A model generated the notes under the pieces. That model saw nothing but the letters and a program-made list of their open reading frames with translations, was not told the DNA's origin and ran no database searches. 64,000 nucleotides of DNA. It comes from Limnanthes douglasii subsp. nivea (lineage: Eukaryota; Streptophyta; Magnoliopsida; Brassicales; Limnanthaceae). The position numbers were made by a program, and so were the translations under genes. The stretch is from positions 170,952,386 to 171,016,385 of the forward strand of contig JAUPFV010000001.1 of assembly GCA_036936605.1 (NCBI GenBank). Direction: 5' to 3'. Of this stretch, positions 59,328 to 64,000 are shown piece after piece. Position 1 is the first letter of the stretch; every line of letters begins with the position of its first letter.

Positions 59328-59723
59328 ATGAAAATATCTTCTTATTTTTTATGGTTTGTGAATGTTTGGTTGTTTGTCTTGTCAGACTTCTTATTAGCTC
59401 ATTTTTATAGGGATATGAATGTGGGGTACCATCTTAGACGGGATTTGTTTTTAGCAGGAAGTGACAATGGCGGGAGAAACTTTTGGCGAGAGTTAATTTT
59501 GGAGAGAGTTAATTTTGGCGGCTGTTAATTTTGACCTTAGTTGATTTTGGCGTTTAACTACGATTTTGGAAAAAAAATGTTTTCAAACAAAATTCCAAAT
59601 GCAATGTAAAACTATAGAGATATGAATATAAAAATATAGTGATCTTAAAAGGTTTACAAATCGAACGTTAAAATAATAAAGTTTAAAAACGAAATAACAT
59701 AATAATAAAACCTCGAAAGTCTA

Positions 59724-61718
59724 CTAATCAACGACGTCTATATCGCTCAGCAATCCTACACATCGGAAGGGCGTCGGTAAAAAATCATCGTACTCCAGCG
59801 TCAGTATGGAGGGACCACACTGTGCGATCTGATCATATCCTGCGAAGTCAGCAGCACCATGCGGCTGCACCTGAGGTCCTCCAGCTGTAGCATAGTTACT
59901 AACGATATACCGCAGGTTCTTCTTCACCCAAACCCGATACATTACATCGTTTCTCTCTCCCCCACCATGGTATTCCGCTCCAACTCTGATGTAACGATGG
60001 TACTCCCAATCCCGTCACAGATGACCATCCTAAACGTATCTTTGAACCATCTTCTTGCCTGCGTTTTTAGATGCAGGAGGACGTATCTATTTCAGAATGA
60101 GCTGTATGTGGCCCATCTGACGAGTGATGCGGTCGGGGTAGTACATAACAACGATGTCAAACGCCTTTAGCGTCAACTCAACCCAACTGACATCATGGAA
60201 CGGAAGCTCGTCCCGTAAATACGACCTATAAATAAATCAGTCAACAAGTTAGACAACTATAGTAGTTAAAAAACATAACGTTAAAATAAAAAAAATACTA
60301 CTTACATCTGACTATGCGCACGTCGATAGTCCATACCTCAACTCCCTGCGCACATCCTGTAAACGCCAATATTTTGTGGGGCATTTCAGCACAGATAGGG
60401 CAACGATGGCTGGCAATCGCTACACAGTAGAGCTCGGAACTGCGTGAAGTGAGCAAATGTACACGCATCAAACAGTCATATAACCCCACAAATACCCCTG
60501 TACCATGCAAAGATCCCTGGTTAAAGGCGTTATAAAGTTGCGCCAATACCAAATGACCTCTGTTGAACCGATTCATAACATGGTATGCGGATCCAATCAC
60601 ATTTATTTATTTATTTCTTTTTTTCTTTCTCTTGGTTCACAAATTGTAGGTATTCTAAAGGAATACTATTGTCGGCTTTGTTGGCGCAAATGGTGGTACC
60701 TAACATGAATAGTATGTACGCACGGGTGACATGATCTATCATTTTATCTTTGATTTTACTATCACTATATCTGTCACCCGTGAATGTGTTGCACAACTAA
60801 CTAAGATTCACGCTATTAGCATTCCTAAGATTCTTATTCAACTTTGTTGGTCGTACACCTAGCATGCTAGCATACGTGTGGCACCGCTCAATCTCGTCAT
60901 CAAACGATAAAACATAAAAAGGCATACCTTTGACCGGTAGTCCAGTGATGACGTGGACTTCATCCAAAGTCATAGTCATCTCTCCGAACGAGAAATAAAA
61001 TAAAGAATTATCCTCATGCCATCGTTCGAGGAATGCCTCACCAAAAGCAGGTTGGTATGCCAGCGGGAGAGTGCGTCGAGGAGAGGGCCAAAGATAGTCT
61101 ACATCACCTTCGCCCGTACCCGGCTTCGCTTTTTGAAGTCCCATTTGCGGAGACTATCGTACATAATGAAGCATCGCAAAGAGACCTTATCCTGTAATAT
61201 GTATCAAACACGTAAGGGAGTAATAAAATAATAAATCAATTCTACAATAAAGATAGAGAATTAAAACTTACATCTTCGTGATAAAAACTAAACACCTCGT
61301 GTAGGGCGTAATCGGGATATAGCGCCGGGACGTGTGGCATCACCGACAAGAAATTGGGATCATTGGTCTCGGTTGTGCAAGGTGTGTCGGCTGCGTCATC
61401 TTCGTCACGTACCTCAGGTGCCTTCAGTGCCTCTGGTGCCTCTGACACGTAAGATAAGTCAGGTGTGTGCGAAGACGAACCTGTACCACTGCTACCGGCA
61501 GCACCGAAACCAATCTCATCATTAGTTGGAGCACGACGATGGAGGCATCGTTTCGTCCGGCTACCAACAAATTGTCCCTCGATGGGAGCAACCTCCACAT
61601 CCTTAGGGGAAACATTAGCTTTATCTTCCTCACGCGCTTCACGCGCCTTGGGCGCCTCGCGTGCCTGTGCTTTATCTTTTTTAAACGGATTTTTCAGAGT
61701 AATTTTGATACGGCTCAT
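59724..61718 (-). pseudogene. Plant mobile domain (PMD, aminotransferase-like) protein gene of the MULE
   Basis: Exon 1 (61718-61272) encodes a basic, Ala/Glu-rich N-terminus and 'YPDYALHEVFSFYHED'. A consensus intron of 80 nt (61271-61192) leads to 'DKVSLRCFIMYDSLRKW'. A one-base frameshift in an A-run near 61135 precedes the PMD core: 'AFGEAFLERWHEDNSLF', 'FSFGEMTMTLDEVHVITGLP', 'HVTRAYILFMLGTTICANKA', 'NRGHLVLAQLYNAFNQGS'. TAG at 60797 replaces a probable Trp. A second 80-nt intron (60305-60226) joins 'SYLRDELPFHDVSWVEL', then 'VMYYPDRITRQMGHIQ'. The frame reaches 59724. PMD host proteins (MAIN/MAIL type) act in genome stability and silencing in plants. A transposon-borne copy may serve the element; its function is unknown. 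Confidence 0.78.
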
Positions 61719-61779
61719 CTTGTAAAAAACAAAAAGTTAGAAATATTAGTGAAAACACACACAAAAATTGAAAGAGTTC

Positions 61780-61910
61780 CCGTCGCATGCGAATATAATA
61801 CTAAAACCATCGCATGCGACAGGGTGCGTCGCATGGTCGCAGACGACCAGGTAGATTCATTACTCGCAAGCGACCATAGCTCTTCCTGGTCGCACGATCT
61901 TGCGACAAGA
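61780..61910. promoter_or_regulatory. CG-rich palindrome cluster upstream of the PMD gene
   Basis: The perfect palindrome 'tcgcatgcga' occurs at 61783-61792 and 61810-61819. It is followed by 'gcgtcgcatggtcgcag' and several 'gcgacc/ggtcgc' pairs. The cluster lies 60-190 bp upstream of the PMD start codon. It could bind a transposase or transcription factor, which is inference. Confidence 0.45.
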
Positions 61911-62204
61911 TGCATTCGAGATCCAAATTCCTAGATCTATCCAAACAACACCATTTCCAACAAAATCACAGACAAAAATAAAGATCCTAATATGACTAAC
62001 AACAATACAACACTAATCTAACAAAACAACACCTAAAATCATGCAAAATCCTACTTTTTAAATCAAAATACCCTATTTTCTACCACTTGTATTCAATGAA
62101 AACTAAAAAAACAATAGTGGGAAGCTTGTATTTCTTACCTTAACGTTGTTGTGAGTTCAGATTCTTCAAAAAACAAGCTTCGATTTTCTGTGGTAGTTGA
62201 TGTT

Positions 62205-62494
<290 letters not shown>

Positions 62495-62625
62495 TGAGAG
62501 ATTTATAAAATGTTTTTATACCTAGGTTTTATGGGATGGACAAATTTGTCCAAAATCAGGTAAGAGATATATCGAATGGGTGTAGGATCCAGCCGTGTAA
62601 GATCTATAAAAATGTAGCATGGCCC

Positions 62626-62634
62626 TAAAATAAA
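62626..62634 (+). repeat. Right 9-bp target duplication of the MULE
   Basis: 'taaaataaa' pairs with 'taaaataca' at 55378-55386 (8 of 9). It begins directly after the terminal inverted repeat. Confidence 0.8.
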
Positions 62635-63150
62635 TTGTTATTTTATTAAAAAAGAATATATTTTTATATTTTTACATGAATTTTTTTATTGATACATATA
62701 TAAGGCTTTTATATAGTTATTTAATTTTTTTTTTTATCTATTTTTGAGTACCTTTTAACGAATCCCGTTTATTTTTATATTTAAAATTTTAAATCCACAT
62801 ACCACGTATATTCAATTATATTTAATTAACAAAATTTAAAAACGAAACTATTTAAATTATAAATGTATTGTTATCTCTGGGTTCATTCCTACCCAAACCT
62901 AAAACCCTTATTTTTTTCTCTCTATTTTCTTTAAAAGCACCACCATGGTTCTTTACTCTCTACGCATGCACCAAACACTCACCACTCTCCAATCTCTTCA
63001 CCGTTATCTTTATCTCTCTCCATCAGTCGTCACGACCACTAATTTTGCTTTTATTATTGCTCTATCTATCTCAATTACTTCAAAATAAGACGTTTCGGTC
63101 TAAATTTACGGGATCCTAGAACGAATTAAACTTCTCTTTATTTGAGGAAG
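62635..63150. other. AT-rich flank and possible 5' part of the MORF-like pseudogene
   Basis: Mostly AT-rich to 62860. From 62948 a short frame, 'MVLYSLRMHQTLTTLQSL...', is Ser/Thr/Arg/Leu-rich like an organelle transit peptide. It ends at a stop near 63087 and is not joined in frame to the following domain. The connection is speculative. Confidence 0.35.
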
Positions 63151-63153
63151 TAG

Positions 63154-63702
63154 TATCAAGTTTACAATGAAGGCGATGAGATCACACATGATATTGTTCT
63201 CTTCGAAGTATGCGATTGCAATCATTGGCTTATAATTATGGATTTTACCAAAGATAATCCACATTCATCTAAGAATATGATCGCGACGTACGAGCTGACA
63301 TGTGATAAGGTCCTAGGCATCAGTTTAGAAGAGGAAAAACAAAAAATCTATGTGCGTAGCACAACAACCTATCGTGGCTTTCACGCTTTAATGACAGTTA
63401 TGTTCATTTTACCAGATTCTTACATTGATCCTGTGAACAAAGAGTATGGAGGTGACAAGTATAAGAACGACCATAAAACCCACATGTCACTTCCTATCCA
63501 ATATGGTAGAGGAGGAATATCTCGTCCACACTGTGAAAATCAAAGAAAAACTATGGGGATATCTTTCACGAAACCCTCACAGACCCATACAAAAAGATGG
63601 AAGAAACTACGGATCACCTCAATAAAACTATGCACCGTGACAAAACTACAAATTGTAAAACTTCAACCAGGGACAAAGAGGGTAGGCGAGCCCAATGTCT
63701 AA
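63154..63702 (+). pseudogene. MORF-like (organellar RNA editing factor) domain pseudogene
   Basis: The open frame after TAG at 63151 reads 'NEGDEITHDIVLFE', 'CDCNHWLIIMDFTKDNP', 'MIATYELTCDKVLGISLEE', 'KIYVRSTTTYRGF' and 'FILPDSYIDPVNKEYGGDKY'. This is the MORF/RIP signature of plant plastid and mitochondrial RNA-editing cofactors. About 15 residues normally found between 'TTTYRGFHALMT' and 'FILPDSY' are missing in frame. After 'PIQYGRGG' the sequence no longer resembles the family and becomes basic. The N-terminal targeting peptide is not in frame. No introns are visible within the domain, although MORF genes usually have several, so a retroposed copy is possible. It is unlikely to be functional. 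Confidence 0.7.
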
Positions 63703-63812
63703 TTATCACGGAAGCTAAGACCTTCATTACATGGTGGCAATTCGGGGTGGGTAGGAAACCCCAACCATGGACAAAATTATACACTCAATGAATATTCATG
63801 TTATACAACAAG

Positions 63813-63968
63813 AAATAATAAATATATTTCATATTAAAAAAACATACTCAATTTTTTAAAACAAATATTGATTGATCAATTTAAAAATCGAAATAATAAA
63901 TATATTCCATATTAGAAAAACATACTCAATTTTTTAAAACAAATATTGATTGATCAATTTAAAAATCG
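63813..63968. repeat. 78-bp tandem duplication near the window end
   Basis: 'aaataataaatatattcc/tc' starts two nearly identical units at 63813 and 63891. Each contains 'aacatactcaattttttaa' and 'attgattgatcaatttaaa'. The tail 'gatttagaaagataaaa' resembles sequence near 52400-52430. Confidence 0.9.
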
Positions 63969-64000
63969 TTGATCGATTTAGAAAGATAAAAAAAATATTC

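Overview
The window looks like AT-rich, transposon-dense nuclear DNA of a flowering plant, probably a eudicot. Four L1-type LINEs, tRNA-derived SINEs, a Mutator-like element with spliceosomal introns, an F-box-associated DUF295 domain, a LUL-type ubiquitin-ligase domain and an organelle RNA-editing-factor (MORF) domain are all typical of plants. I cannot name the species. Almost every recognisable gene is transposon-derived and broken. The only intact, ordinary-looking gene is a small lysine-rich protein gene at 21614-22216.

Layout. 1-5.1 kb: two diverged minus-strand copies of a plant 'putative gypsy-type transposon' (Transposase_28-like) gene. 5.1-10 kb: AT-rich DNA with a direct repeat and a candidate hAT-like non-autonomous element. 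10.0-17.9 kb: a full-length plus-strand LINE with a perfect 15-bp target duplication, a duplicated 5'UTR module and an ORF1 containing internal peptide repeats. 17.9-21.5 kb: AT-rich repeats and a SINE. 21.6-22.2 kb: the lysine-rich protein gene. 22.9-29.3 kb: a minus-strand LINE with RNase H whose ORF2 has in-frame stops but no frameshift. 29.3-33.2 kb: non-coding DNA with a 96-bp tandem repeat. 33.2-37.9 kb: a strongly decayed plus-strand LINE. 39.0-42.1 kb: a large inverted-repeat (foldback-like) structure with two SINEs, a long AT microsatellite and a minisatellite. 43.7-45.1 kb: a chimeric pseudogene joining the DAR2-type domain of a LUL E3 ligase to a DUF295 domain. 46.2-52.0 kb: a second RNase H-bearing minus-strand LINE. 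53.9-55.0 kb: a candidate small element with inverted subterminal blocks. 55.4-62.6 kb: a complete Mutator-like element. 62.9-63.7 kb: a MORF-like pseudogene.

The most notable unit is the Mutator-like element. It has terminal inverted repeats, a near-perfect 9-bp target duplication, a FAR1/MULE-type transposase gene with a C-terminal OTU-like cysteine-protease domain, and a convergent gene for a plant mobile domain (PMD). A 92-bp tandem repeat lies between the two genes and about 142 AG units lie upstream of the PMD gene. Both genes keep recognisable 74-82-nt introns but carry frameshifts and stops, so the copy cannot code for its own movement. The LINEs encode ORF1 (DUF4283 plus CCHC knuckle) and ORF2 (endonuclease, reverse transcriptase, zf-RVT, and RNase H in two of the four). 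LINE machinery is the likely source of mobilisation for the SINEs.
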